DNA of 64,000 nt. Source: CAUJIW01 sp963205175 (GTDB lineage Bacteria; Pseudomonadota; Alphaproteobacteria; Sphingomonadales; Sphingomonadaceae). The notes beneath the pieces were generated by a model that did not search any database, was not told the DNA's origin, and was given only the letters and a program-made list of their open reading frames with translations. Position numbers and translations under genes: made by a program. Positions within the stretch are counted from its first letter, which is position 1; each line of letters starts with the position of its first letter. Location of the stretch: NCBI GenBank assembly GCA_041060555.1, contig JBEUDS010000002.1; one strand, written 5' to 3'. This document shows, piece after piece, positions 17,884-27,692 of this stretch.

Positions 17884-18948
17884 ATGAGGGATGGTGCGAC
17901 AATGATGTCTGGCAAGGGCTTGGGTCGGTGGCTGGTCTTGGCAGGTGTGCTGGCGCTGGTCGCGTTCGCCGCCTGGCGGCTGCTGGGCCCCCCGGTCGTG
18001 ACGGTGGCGACGCCGCAGCGCGGCCCGGCGATCCAGGCGGTCTACGCCACCGGCACGGTTGAGCCCAGCGTCGAGGTCAGGATCGCGCCGCGCGTCGCCG
18101 GACGGCTGGTCGAGCTGCGCACCGACGAGGGGCGCCGGGTCAAGGCCGGCGAAGTCATGGCGCGGCTGGAGGACAATGATCTGGCTTCGTCGATGGCGCA
18201 GCTGGAGGCGCGCGCCACCTATGCCCGGCAGCAGCACGAGCGCATCGCCCGGCTGTTCCAGCAGGGCTGGTCCACCCGCGCGGCGCTGGATTCGGCGCGT
18301 GCCGAGCGTGATGCCGCCCGTGCCGCCGTCGAGCAGGCGCGTGCCCAGCGCGGCTACATGTGGCTGAGGGCGCCGGCCGACGGCCTGGTGATCCGCCGCG
18401 ACGGCGAGGTGGGCGATTATGTGCCGGTCAACCAGCCGATCTTCTACATGGCCTGCTGCGCGCCGCTGCGCATCGCGGCCGAGGTGGACGAGGAGGATAT
18501 CCCGCTGATCCGGGTCGGCCAGAAGGTGCTGATCCGCGCGGATGCCTTCCCCGACGCGGTTTACGACGGGATGGTGAAGGAAGTGACGCCGCGCGGCGAC
18601 TCCACCGCCCGCAGCTACCGGGTGCGGATCACCTTTGGTGCCGACGTGCCGCTGCAGATCGGCATGACCGCCGAGACCAACATCATTGTCGCCGAGCGGG
18701 CCAACGCGCTGCTGGTGCCGGCCTCGGCGGTTGCCGACAGTGCGTTGTGGCTGGTGCGGGATGGCAGGCTGACACGCCGGACGGTGACGCTGGGCGCGCG
18801 CGGCGACGACAGCGTCGAGGTGCTTGAAGGCCTGAAAGGGGACGAGACCCTGGTGCTGACGCCGGCCGATACCTTGCGGGAAGGTCAGCGGGTGCGGGTC
18901 GAGACCGCATTGAAGAACGGGGCCGAAACCAACGCCAGGGCGGGCTGA
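17884..18948 (+). CDS. ABC exporter periplasmic adaptor (HlyD/MacA family)
   Basis: This 354-residue adaptor has one N-terminal membrane helix (about 18-35), a biotinyl-lipoyl-like hairpin (VEPSVEVRIAPRVAGRLVEL), a coiled-coil hairpin (about 100-160) and a beta-barrel (APADGLVIRRDGEVGDYV). It should link the permease and ATPase encoded directly downstream to an outer-membrane channel; none is encoded nearby. The substrate is unknown. An alternative ATG lies 18 bases downstream. Its position right after psp may reflect shared envelope-stress roles, which is inference. Confidence 0.9.
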   Translation: MRDGATMMSGKGLGRWLVLAGVLALVAFAAWRLLGPPVVTVATPQRGPAIQAVYATGTVEPSVEVRIAPRVAGRLVELRTDEGRRVKAGEVMARLEDNDLASSMAQLEARATYARQQHERIARLFQQGWSTRAALDSARAERDAARAAVEQARAQRGYMWLRAPADGLVIRRDGEVGDYVPVNQPIFYMACCAPLRIAAEVDEEDIPLIRVGQKVLIRADAFPDAVYDGMVKEVTPRGDSTARSYRVRITFGADVPLQIGMTAETNIIVAERANALLVPASAVADSALWLVRDGRLTRRTVTLGARGDDSVEVLEGLKGDETLVLTPADTLREGQRVRVETALKNGAETNARAG

Positions 18949-18959
18949 GGCGTCCGGTC

Positions 18960-20206
18960 ATGGTTTCCGTCCACACCCAGATCGCGCTCAGCCATCTCAC
19001 CAGCCGCACCCGGCAGACGCTGGTGTCGCTGATGGGCATCGTGCTGGGGGTGGCGTTCTTTCTCGCCGTGTCGTCGCTGATGCGGGGGTCGGAGCAGGAT
19101 TTTCTCGACCGGCTGGTCAACAACCAGCCGCACGTCACGGTGTCGGACGAGTTCCGCCAGGCGCCGGTGCAGCCGGCGGAACGGCGGTTCCCCGGTGGCG
19201 CGGTGGAAATCCGCAGCGTCAAGCCCAAGACCGAGGTGCGCGGCATCCGCCAGTACAAGTCGAAGCTGTCCCAGGTGGACAGCATCGCTGGTATCCAGGT
19301 GGCGCCGGTGCTGGCCGGCCAGGCGATCATCACCTTCGCTGGCCGCGATGTCGGCGTCACCCTCTCCGGTGTGGTGCCGGCGCGCATGAAGGGCGTCAGC
19401 TCGATCGAGAAGGACATCACCAAGGGGTCCCTCGACGATCTCGACGCCAACCCCAATGGCGTCATCATCGGCGAGGGTCTGGCGGAGCGCTACCGTATCT
19501 CGATGGGCGACAACCTGCTGTTGGCCTCGCCCAAGGGGCAGGTGCGCACGCTCAAGGTGGTCGGCATGTTCCGTACCGGCAACCAGGCCTACGATGAATC
19601 CCAGACGTTCGCGGCGCTCAAGCGGGTGCAGGCGCTGATGGACAGGCCCAATATCGCCAACAGCTTCATCCTGCGCGCCGACGACCCCTATCGGGCGCGT
19701 GCCATCGCCGCCGAGATCGAGCGGCGCATCGGCTACAAGGCGGTATCCTGGCAGGAGGCGAGCGAGGACATCATGAGCCTGCTGCTGGTGCGCAACATCA
19801 TCATGTACAGCGTCGTTCTGGCGATCCTGGTGGTGGCGTCCTTCGGCATCTACAACGTCATCTCGACGGTGGTGCTGGAAAAGACCCGCGACATCGCCAT
19901 CCTGAAATCGATGGGCTTCCACGCCCGCGACATCCGCCGCATCTTCGTCATCGAGGGCGCCGTCGTTGGCGCCATCGGCAGTTTGCTGGGCGTGCTGCTC
20001 GGCATGTTCATCATGTGGGTGCTGGTGCAGATTCCCATCAAGCCGCCGGGTGTCGCCGAGGTTGTCAAGCTGCCGCTGTACTGGGGTGTTGACCAGTTCG
20101 TGCTGGCCATCGCCTTTGCCATGGGCTCGGCGGTCGGCGCCGCCTGGCTGCCCGCCCGCAAGGGTGGCCGGGTGCAGCCGGTCGATATTCTGCGGGGAGC
20201 CGCTTG

Positions 20207-20207
<1 letters not shown>
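18960..20207 (+). CDS. ABC exporter permease (MacB/DevC-like, FtsX domain)
   Basis: This 415-residue permease has membrane helix 1 (about 20-42), a large periplasmic domain (about 45-270) and three C-terminal helices (about 280-300, 330-355, 380-400) that form an FtsX-type domain (STVVLEKTRDIAILKSMG is the family hallmark). It lies 11 bases after the adaptor gene, and its stop codon shares a base with the ATPase start (TGATG). DevBCA- and MacAB-type exporters have this composition. The substrate is not evident. Confidence 0.92.
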
Positions 20208-20914
<707 letters not shown>

Positions 20915-20946
20915 CGCGGGCGCGGCCCATGGTCCAAGGAAGGGCC

Positions 20947-21369
20947 ATGACCGCGCACCCGACCTTCGCCGACCTCCGCGCCGACTTCGAACTGTTCGAC
21001 GACTGGGAGGACAAGTACCGCGCGCTGATCGACCTCGGCCGCCATCTGGAGCCGATGCCGGACGCGCTGAAGACGCCTGCCACCAAGGTGCGCGGCTGTT
21101 CCAGCCAGGTCTGGCTCTATGCCGAACGGCGCGCCGACGGCCGCCTGCACTTCCTTGGCGACAGCGACGCGCATATCGTGCGCGGGTTGGTGGCGCTGCT
21201 GTTCCTACTGGTCCAGGACCGGACGCCGGCGGAAATCCTCGCGGTGAATGCCCGGCAGGAACTGGAGACGCTGGGGCTGGCCGGGCACCTGTCGCCCACC
21301 CGCACCAACGGCCTCTACTCGATGGTCGCCCGCATCCGGGCGCTGGCCGAGGAGGCGGTCACCGCATGA
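20947..21369 (+). CDS. sufE: Cysteine desulfuration protein SufE
   Basis: SufE (140 residues) accepts persulfide sulfur from SufS on its conserved cysteine, here Cys51 in KVRGCSSQVW, and passes it to the Fe-S scaffold. The length matches E. coli SufE. The ATG at 20947 is preceded by GGAAGGG. No other suf genes are in the window, so it is separated from a suf operon. It overlaps the next gene by four bases (ATGA). Confidence 0.94.
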   Translation: MTAHPTFADLRADFELFDDWEDKYRALIDLGRHLEPMPDALKTPATKVRGCSSQVWLYAERRADGRLHFLGDSDAHIVRGLVALLFLLVQDRTPAEILAVNARQELETLGLAGHLSPTRTNGLYSMVARIRALAEEAVTA

Positions 21370-21785
21370 TCAAGCCCGCCGACCTCAGTGTCGAGTTTCT
21401 CGTCAACATCATCCCCTACAACCAGGCGCTCGGCATTCGCTATGTCGCCCACGGTGACGGCTGGGCCTCGCTGGTGTTGCCGTATCACGCTGATCTGGTT
21501 GGATATTCCGATACTGGCGTACTGGCCGGCGGCACCATCTTCACGCTCATGGACGTCAGCGCCGGCATGGCGGTGATGACCGCGCGCGGCGGCTGGGTGC
21601 CAATGGCGACGCTGGACCTGCGGCTCGACTATCTGCGACCCTCAACGCCCGAGCAGGACGTGATTTCCCGGGTCGAGTGCTACAAGCTGACCCGCCGTGT
21701 CGCCTTCGTGCGGGGGATGGCCTACAATGACGACCCCGAGCATCCGGTAGCGCACGTTTCCGGCACTTTCATGATGTCAGATTGA
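21366..21785 (+). CDS. Hotdog-fold thioesterase (PaaI-like), first copy
   Basis: This 139-residue hotdog protein has GGTIFTLMDVSAGMAVMTA, the central helix carrying the catalytic-type Asp of PaaI-like acyl-CoA thioesterases, and ends VAHVSGTFMMSD. It starts within the sufE stop (ATGA) and is followed seven bases later by a second hotdog gene. Substrate unknown; a cytosolic acyl-CoA thioesterase is the family expectation. Confidence 0.88.
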   Translation: MIKPADLSVEFLVNIIPYNQALGIRYVAHGDGWASLVLPYHADLVGYSDTGVLAGGTIFTLMDVSAGMAVMTARGGWVPMATLDLRLDYLRPSTPEQDVISRVECYKLTRRVAFVRGMAYNDDPEHPVAHVSGTFMMSD

Positions 21786-21792
21786 GCCCGAC

Positions 21793-22245
21793 ATGCCGCT
21801 TCGCCAACTCATCACCGACATCGTCAGCCAGCCGTTCGCTGAGGGCGACGTGGTGCAGTCGCCGTTCGCCCGGCGGTTCGGCTTCCGCTACCGCGTGGTC
21901 CATGGCGATCTGATGCTGATCCTGCCCTATCGTGACGAACTGATCGGCAGTCCGATTCCCGCCCGCCTGCATGGTGGCGTCATCGGTGGGTTGCTGGAGT
22001 ATGCCGGGCTTTTCTGCGTGATGCAGAAGCTGAGCCAGGCCGGCGAACTGCCATCCGGCCTGCCGAAGCCGATCGGCATCACGGTGGATTTCCTGCGTGA
22101 GGGCAAGCCTCACGACATTTTCGCCGCCGCCGAGGTGACGCGGCTGGGTCGTCGGGTCGCCAATGTGCGCGCCGAAGCCTGGCAGAGCGACCGCGAGCGG
22201 CCGATCGCCACCGCCGTGCTCAATGTCGTGGTGGACGTCGCCTGA
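21793..22245 (+). CDS. Hotdog-fold thioesterase (PaaI-like), second copy
   Basis: This 150-residue hotdog protein aligns in layout with its upstream neighbour: RLHGGVIGGLLEYAGLFCVM is the central helix, and PKPIGITVDFLREGKPHDI and RRVANVRAEAW follow. In the central helix, a glutamate (LLEYAG) stands where the first copy has aspartate (LMDVSA). The pair may form a heteromer or have split substrates. It is the last gene of the run before a 309-bp spacer. Confidence 0.87.
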   Translation: MPLRQLITDIVSQPFAEGDVVQSPFARRFGFRYRVVHGDLMLILPYRDELIGSPIPARLHGGVIGGLLEYAGLFCVMQKLSQAGELPSGLPKPIGITVDFLREGKPHDIFAAAEVTRLGRRVANVRAEAWQSDRERPIATAVLNVVVDVA

Positions 22246-22554
22246 CGCCCGTCTGGCGGTGTAACGGCGGCTGGCCTTGTCCGCCAGCGCGGGATTTGAC
22301 TCGTGCGCCCCGCATCGCCATCTTGTGGCCATGGCATCCGAGTTGACCTTTCGTCGCTTCCGCCTCCATGCGGGTCAATTCCTCGCGGGCGTCTAGCCCC
22401 GGGTCTCCTCGTGGTGTGCCCTGAGGAGTTCCGGGGCGCCCTCATTTCATGACTTCAATGACGCGGCCTTGCTGCCGCGCGCTACTGTCCGTTGAACCAT
22501 GCTTGCCTGTTCCGACCGCCGCTTGCCGCCACGGGACGGGCTGGAGACCAGTTT
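22246..22554. other. Gene-free spacer after the hotdog genes
   Basis: This 309-bp stretch contains no convincing gene. It holds the imperfect hairpin at 22396-22437, probably ending the exporter-sufE-thioesterase run, and should hold the promoter of the Rnk-like gene. No repeats or RNA genes are recognised. Confidence 0.6.
22396..22437 (+). terminator. Long imperfect hairpin, possible terminator
   Basis: GCCCCGG pairs with CCGGGGC, and after a two-base mismatch CTCCTC pairs with GAGGAG around a 12-base loop. Only a short CATTTC follows, so termination is plausible but weak. It lies 150 bases past the second hotdog gene. Confidence 0.45.
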
Positions 22555-22965
22555 GTGACCATGATGACCAGCAACACTTCACGCCCCCCTGTCTACATGA
22601 TCGACAGCGAAGCCGACGCGCTGGCGGCCCTCGCGCTCGGCGCGGAGGCGCGGCTGCCCCAGGTTGCCGCGCTGCTGCTGGAGGAAATTGATCGCGCCGA
22701 GTTGCGGCGGGCGGACGAGATGCCGGCCGACGTGGTGACGATGATGTCGACCGTGGAGTTCACCGATGAAAACTCCGGCAGCCGCCGCGCGGTGCAGCTT
22801 GTCTATCCGCAGGAGGCGGACATCGCCGCTGGACGGATCTCCATCCTGACCCCCGTCGGTGCTGGCCTGATCGGTCTGCGAGAAGGGCAGAGCATCCGCT
22901 GGCCGGACCGCGATGGCCAGGAGCATGTGCTGCGGGTTCTGCACGTGCGCCAGCCGGCGCGGTGA
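22555..22965 (+). CDS. rnk: Rnk-like protein (GreA/GreB C-terminal domain)
   Basis: This protein of about 136 residues resembles Rnk, the regulator of nucleoside diphosphate kinase, which binds RNA polymerase through a GreA/GreB-like C-terminal domain. Seen are MPADVVTMMSTVEFTDENSG, VQLVYPQEADIAAGRISILTPVGAGLIGL and the closing IRWPDRDGQEHVLRVLHV. The GTG at 22555 has GGAG 8 bases before it; the ATG at 22561 is the alternative. It stands alone, converging on the J-domain gene. Confidence 0.85.
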   Translation: MTMMTSNTSRPPVYMIDSEADALAALALGAEARLPQVAALLLEEIDRAELRRADEMPADVVTMMSTVEFTDENSGSRRAVQLVYPQEADIAAGRISILTPVGAGLIGLREGQSIRWPDRDGQEHVLRVLHVRQPAR

Positions 22966-22985
22966 GTTGCGCCGGTTCCCTGGCG

Positions 22986-23528
22986 TTACTTTGCCGGCCG
23001 CTTGCTCAGCAGGTCATAGGCCTTCTGGATGCCGTGGAAGCGCTCGGCGGCCTGGGCGTCGTCCGGGTTGGCGTCGGGATGGTGCGTCTTGGCCAGCTTG
23101 CGATAGGCGCTCTTGATTTCGGCGGCGGTGGCGGTTGCCTCCAGCCCCAGCACGGCGAATGCCTGGCGTTCGGCGGCCGTGCCGCCGTCGTCGCCCGACC
23201 AGCCCCAGTGGGACGACTGGCGGTAGCCGCGGGCGCGGGTTTCCTCCTCGCGGGCCCGGGCCTGCGCTTCCTCGTCGGACAGGCCGGCGAAATAGTTCCA
23301 GTTCTTGTTGTACTGCGCGGCATGGTCGGCGCAGAACCACCATTTCTCGTTGGAATGCGGGGACTTGGGCGCCGGGCAGTCGCCGGGCTTGTCGCAGCCT
23401 TCATGGTCGCACAGGCGCACGCGCTCGGCCTGGCGCTCCTGGCCATAGGCGCGCCAGCGGGGAAAACCCCAGTCCATGTTGCGCGTGAATCGCGCCACCG
23501 CTGTCTCCCGTCGTGTGGAATTGTTCAT
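22986..23528 (-). CDS. J-domain protein with N-terminal Cys/His region
   Basis: This 180-residue protein has a C-terminal J domain (about 120-178) with the HPD motif (KTHHPDANPDD), which should stimulate an Hsp70 ATPase such as DnaK. The N-terminal part has cysteines and histidines (CDHEGCDKPGDC, then WWFCADHAAQYN) that could bind a metal. No Gly/Phe region or DnaJ-type zinc repeats are present, so this is not DnaJ itself. Client or partner is unknown. Confidence 0.85.
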   Translation of the reverse strand: MNNSTRRETAVARFTRNMDWGFPRWRAYGQERQAERVRLCDHEGCDKPGDCPAPKSPHSNEKWWFCADHAAQYNKNWNYFAGLSDEEAQARAREEETRARGYRQSSHWGWSGDDGGTAAERQAFAVLGLEATATAAEIKSAYRKLAKTHHPDANPDDAQAAERFHGIQKAYDLLSKRPAK

Positions 23529-23580
23529 CTAGGGTGGCACGCGGGGGTGAATCAAGGGTGACAGCGCACGACGATACGCC

Positions 23581-24042
23581 CTACCAGGGCAGCGGCGCCA
23601 GATCGGGCTCGACCCAGCCCCGCCGCGCGGCGACCGAGAACAGCGTCTCCCGGCGCCAGAAGCGCAACGGAAAGCCCCGCTCGGCCAGCGTATCGGCCAC
23701 CAGCGCGTTGACGCTGGCCAGCAGCGCCTCGTCCGCCGCCCGGCCAGCGAGGTAGGCCCGGATGGCGCGGATATAAAACTGGGTCAGCGTCTCGTGATAG
23801 CCGGCGCTGTCGGTGTTCTGGCCGCCCACGGCGACGTTGAAGCGGGCGATGATGCCGGGCAGTTCGCGGGTCAGGTCGATGTCCGGCCGGTGGCGCAGCA
23901 GCCAGGCGGTGGCGGCGAAATGCGCCTCATGGGTCCAGTCCTCGCGGGTCAGGCCGTGGTCGAGCAGGCCGGTGGCCAGGCGGGCGATATCGGCCTCGCT
24001 GGCAAAGCAGCGGGGCGGGAAGGCGGGGCTTTCAGCGGGCAT
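23581..24042 (-). CDS. Conserved protein of unknown function
   Basis: This 153-residue soluble protein is not one I recognise. It is rich in Ala/Arg/Leu helices, with notable WTHEAHFAATAWLLR and GGQNTDSAGYHETLTQFYIRAI segments; the His, Glu and His residues could form a helical metal or substrate site. No signal peptide. The ATG at 24042 gives MPAESPAF; an upstream extension overlaps the pckA terminator and is rejected. It follows the pckA terminator on the same strand, so it probably has its own promoter. Confidence 0.7.
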   Translation of the reverse strand: MPAESPAFPPRCFASEADIARLATGLLDHGLTREDWTHEAHFAATAWLLRHRPDIDLTRELPGIIARFNVAVGGQNTDSAGYHETLTQFYIRAIRAYLAGRAADEALLASVNALVADTLAERGFPLRFWRRETLFSVAARRGWVEPDLAPLPW

Positions 24043-24081
24043 GGCGGTCTCGCTTTTCTCGTGTGGCGGGGGATCGCGCGC

Positions 24082-24118
24082 AAAAATAAGGCGGGCCGGA
24101 GTTGCCTCCGGCCCGCCT
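24082..24118 (-). terminator. Intrinsic terminator of pckA
   Basis: A perfect 13-bp stem (AGGCGGGCCGGAG with CTCCGGCCCGCCT, loop TTGC) is followed on the minus strand by TTATTTTTG. It lies 22 bases past the pckA stop. Confidence 0.9.
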
Positions 24119-24140
24119 GGTCTCATCGCCTGCTGGCGCG

Positions 24141-25742
24141 TTACGCGGCCTTGGGCGCGGCGTTCCGGACGCCCTCGTCGACATGGTCCTCGAACTGGGC
24201 GAAGTTCTCGATGAATTGCTTCACCAGCTTCTGGGCGGTGGCGTCGTAGGCCTCCTTGCTGTCCCAGGTGTCGCGCGGGTTGAGGATGTGCGGATCGACG
24301 CCGGGGCAGGCGGCCGGCACTTCGAAGCCGAAGTTCGGGTCAACGCGGAAGGTGGCGGTGTTGAGCGAACCATCCAGCGCCGCGTTGAGCAGGGCGCGGG
24401 TGGCGGCGATCGGCATGCGGTGGCCGACGCCGTAGCCGCCGCCGGTCCAGCCGGTGTTGACCAGCCAGCACTTCACGCCACCGGCGTAGATGCGCTCCTT
24501 CAGCAGGTTGCCGTAGACGCTGGGATGACGCGGCATGAACGGCGCGCCGAAGCAGGTCGAGAAGGTGGCCTGCGGTTCCTTGACGCCGATCTCGGTGCCG
24601 GCGACGCGGGCGGTGTAGCCCGACAGGAAGTGGTACATCGCCTGCTCCGGGGTCAGCCGGGCGATCGGCGGCAGCACGCCATAGGCGTCGGCCGTCAGCA
24701 TGATGATGTTCTTCGGCACCGGGCCGAGGTTGTCCTTCGACGCGTTCGGGATGAAGTCGATCGGGTAGGAGCCGCGGCTGTTCTCGGCCAGCGTGGCGTC
24801 GTCGAGGTCGATCTCGCGGGTCTGGCGGTCGATGACCACATTCTCCAGCACCGTGCCGAAACGCTTGGTGGTGGCGAAAATCTCCGGCTCGGCGGTCGGC
24901 GACAGGCGGATCATCTTGGCGTAGCAGCCACCCTCGAAGTTGAACACCGCGGTGTCGGACCAGCCATGCTCGTCGTCACCGATCAGCGTGCGCGAGGCGT
25001 CGGCCGACAGCGTCGTCTTGCCGGTGCCGGACAGGCCGAAGAACACGGCGGTGTCACCGTTGGGGCCGATGTTGGCCGAGCAGTGCATCGGCATCACGCC
25101 CTGTTCCGGCAGGCGGAAGTTGAGGATCGAGAACACCGACTTCTTCATTTCGCCGGCATAGGCGGTGCCGCCGATGAGGATCAGTTTCTTGGTGAAGTTG
25201 ACCGCGATGACTGTTTCCGAGCGGCAGCCGTGACGGGCGGGGTCGGCCTTGAAGCTCGGCAGGTCGATGATGGTGAATTCCGGCACGAAACCGGCCAGCT
25301 CGTCCGCCGCCGGGCGGACCAGCAGGGTGCGGATGAACAGCGAGTGCCAGGCATATTCGTTGATGACGCGGACGTTGACCCGGTATTCCGGCTGCGAGCC
25401 GCCGTAAAGATCCTGGACGAACAGTTCCTTGCCCTTCAGCGCGGCACGGAAATCGGCCTCCAGCGCCTCGAAGTGGGCCGGGTCCATGGCCTGATTGGTC
25501 TTGCCCCACCAGATCACGTCCTGGGTGACGGCGTCCTTCACCGTGAACTTGTCGTTGGCGGAACGGCCGGTGTGCTTGCCGGTCTCGACCACCAGCGGGC
25601 CGTCCTTGGCCAGCAGGCCCTCGCCACGACGGACCGCCTCCTCGACCAGCGGCGCGGTGCCCAGGTTCCAGTATTCGGCGGCGTGTCCCGAAACGCCAAG
25701 TTTGTCGAGACCAAAAGTCGAGGGTTTCCCGCTGACGCTCAC
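24141..25742 (-). CDS. pckA: Phosphoenolpyruvate carboxykinase (ATP)
   Basis: PckA (533 residues) converts oxaloacetate and ATP to phosphoenolpyruvate, the entry to gluconeogenesis. Visible motifs are ETGKHTGRSANDKF near 53, the kinase-1a loop GLSGTGKT (236-243), DDEHGWSD and NAALDGSL. Only the GTG at 25742, with GGAGG five bases upstream, gives the family length; the frame remains open 72 codons further but without similarity. A strong terminator follows. The 268-bp gap to the aldehyde dehydrogenase gene should hold its promoter. Confidence 0.96.
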   Translation of the reverse strand: MSVSGKPSTFGLDKLGVSGHAAEYWNLGTAPLVEEAVRRGEGLLAKDGPLVVETGKHTGRSANDKFTVKDAVTQDVIWWGKTNQAMDPAHFEALEADFRAALKGKELFVQDLYGGSQPEYRVNVRVINEYAWHSLFIRTLLVRPAADELAGFVPEFTIIDLPSFKADPARHGCRSETVIAVNFTKKLILIGGTAYAGEMKKSVFSILNFRLPEQGVMPMHCSANIGPNGDTAVFFGLSGTGKTTLSADASRTLIGDDEHGWSDTAVFNFEGGCYAKMIRLSPTAEPEIFATTKRFGTVLENVVIDRQTREIDLDDATLAENSRGSYPIDFIPNASKDNLGPVPKNIIMLTADAYGVLPPIARLTPEQAMYHFLSGYTARVAGTEIGVKEPQATFSTCFGAPFMPRHPSVYGNLLKERIYAGGVKCWLVNTGWTGGGYGVGHRMPIAATRALLNAALDGSLNTATFRVDPNFGFEVPAACPGVDPHILNPRDTWDSKEAYDATAQKLVKQFIENFAQFEDHVDEGVRNAAPKAA

Positions 25743-25963
25743 CGCATCCTCCGTGTTCAAGTGCGTAGTGCCGAAATCGCAGCCCTTCTGACGACCGGCG
25801 AACAGCAAATCAAGAACCAACAGTAGGCGGCCCGAGAATCCGGGCAAAACCACCGTAGGCGACACTGTCATTGTCCGATTTGGTACAGGATGCCGTAAAC
25901 AACCATGGTTGACGATGGCTATACGACGTTGGTCGCGACTGCATCCGATTCGCTGCACTTGCG

Positions 25964-25999
25964 AAAAAGGTGTGGCCGCCAGTCGGACACCGGCGGCCA
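25964..25999 (-). terminator. Intrinsic terminator of the aldehyde dehydrogenase gene
   Basis: TGGCCGCC (25973-25980) pairs with GGCGGCCA (25992-25999). Read on the minus strand, the hairpin is followed shortly by TTTTT (25968-25964). It lies 11 bases past the stop. Confidence 0.75.
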
Positions 26000-26010
26000 G
26001 CGATTATGGT

Positions 26011-27444
26011 TTACTTGCGGCTGTTGTAGCCCAGCATGGCCTTGACCTCAAGGAACTCCACCAGGCCGTGCTCGCCGAACTCGCGGCCGATACCCGATTG
26101 CTTGTAGCCGCCGAACGGCGCGGTGACGTCCATTGGCGCTCCGTTGATGTGGACGTTGCCGGCGCGGATCTGGCGGGCGACCTTGCGGGCACGCTCGACA
26201 TTGCCGGACGATACATAGCCGGCGAGGCCATAGGGGGTATCGTTGGCAACCGCGATGGCTTCCTCCTCGCTGTCGTAGGGCAGGATGGAGAGCACCGGAC
26301 CGAAGATCTCCTCGCGTGCGATGGTCATGCTGTTGGTGACGTCGGCGAAAACGGTCGGCCGGGCGAAGTAGCCGGCGTTGATGCCCTCCGGCTTGCCGAT
26401 GCCGCCGGTTACCAGTCGGGCGCCCTCGTCGATGCCGACCTGGATCAGGCGCTGCACTTTCTCCCACTGGGCGAGGCTGACCAGCGGACCGTGGGTGGTG
26501 GCGGGGTCGGTCGGGTCACCGAACTTCTGGGCTTCGGCCGTCGCCTTGGCGATGGCCACCGCCTCCTCCTGCCGGCCGCGCGGCACCAGCATCCGGGTGG
26601 CGGCGGTACAGGTCTGGCCGGTGTTGATGAAGCAGGCCAGCACGCCGCCGGCGATGGCCGACGGGAAGTCGGCATCGTCAAGGATGATGTTGGGCGACTT
26701 GCCGCCCAGCTCCAGCGCCACCCGTTTGACCGTGTCGGCGCCGTTCTTGGCGACCTGGATGCCGGCGCGGGTCGAGCCTGTGAACGACATCATGTCGATG
26801 TCCGGGTGGCTCGACATGGCAGTGCCGACCGACGGGCCGTCGCCGTTGACCAGGTTGAACACGCCCTTGGGCACGCCGGCGGCGTGCATGACTTCGGCGA
26901 ACAGCATGGCGTTGAGCGGCGCGATCTCGGTGGGCTTCAGCACCATGGTGCAGCCGGCGGCCAGTGCCGGCGCCACCTTGGCGACGATCTGGTTGATCGG
27001 CCAGTTCCACGGCGTGATCATGCCCACGACGCCAATGGGCTCACGGGTGATGACGGTGGTGCCGTGATCCTCGTCGAAGGCAAAGTTCTTCAGCACTTCC
27101 ATGGTGGTGGCCAGGTGGGCCAGGCCCATGGCGGCCTGCGCCTTGCGGGCGAGTGTTATCGGCGCGCCCATCTCCTGGCTGATGGTGGTGGCGATATCCT
27201 CATAGCGGGCCTTGTAGGCCTCGATGATACGGCCGAGCACGGCCAGGCGCTCCTCGCGGCTGGTGGCGCTCCAGGCCGGGAAGGCGGCGCGGGCGGCGGC
27301 GACGGCGCGGTCGACATCGGCAGCCGAGCCCAGTGAAATGATCCCGATCGCCTGTTCGGTCGCCGGGTTGATGACCTCCATTGTCCGAGGTTCGACCGGA
27401 TCGACCCATTCGCCATTGATGTAGAACTTGGTGGCCTGCTGCAT
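26011..27444 (-). CDS. NAD(P)-dependent aldehyde dehydrogenase
   Basis: This 477-residue aldehyde dehydrogenase oxidises an aldehyde to the acid. The catalytic Cys279 (NTGQTCT) and general base Glu245 (LELGGKSP) are present, as is the PWNWP motif of the cofactor site near 145. The ATG at 27444 has AAGGA nine bases upstream. It is divergent from the TonB receptor gene at 27693 and may serve the same catabolic cluster. The substrate is unknown. Confidence 0.93.
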   Translation of the reverse strand: MQQATKFYINGEWVDPVEPRTMEVINPATEQAIGIISLGSAADVDRAVAAARAAFPAWSATSREERLAVLGRIIEAYKARYEDIATTISQEMGAPITLARKAQAAMGLAHLATTMEVLKNFAFDEDHGTTVITREPIGVVGMITPWNWPINQIVAKVAPALAAGCTMVLKPTEIAPLNAMLFAEVMHAAGVPKGVFNLVNGDGPSVGTAMSSHPDIDMMSFTGSTRAGIQVAKNGADTVKRVALELGGKSPNIILDDADFPSAIAGGVLACFINTGQTCTAATRMLVPRGRQEEAVAIAKATAEAQKFGDPTDPATTHGPLVSLAQWEKVQRLIQVGIDEGARLVTGGIGKPEGINAGYFARPTVFADVTNSMTIAREEIFGPVLSILPYDSEEEAIAVANDTPYGLAGYVSSGNVERARKVARQIRAGNVHINGAPMDVTAPFGGYKQSGIGREFGEHGLVEFLEVKAMLGYNSRK

Positions 27445-27692
27445 AACGGAACATCCTTCCCCAACCGTGGTGGTATGATGCCTCACTATAGAGAGAAGCA
27501 GGGCTCGATGCCGAGCCCCATTCGTGGAGGGGGGCTGCTCACCCCCCGATGCGGCCGAGGCATGAAATGGGCCTCACATAAAGCGCAGGTCTGGATGATC
27601 CGCGCAGTTGCTAAAAAGTAATCAACAACACCGGCCGCAACGAAGCCGGCGATGCAAGTAACGTCCCCTACGGACCTTGGGAGGAAATATCG

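Noticed and set aside
24102..25826. A 574-codon plus-strand open frame
   Set aside because: Antisense to pckA, which is beyond doubt; no motif or ribosome site supports it.
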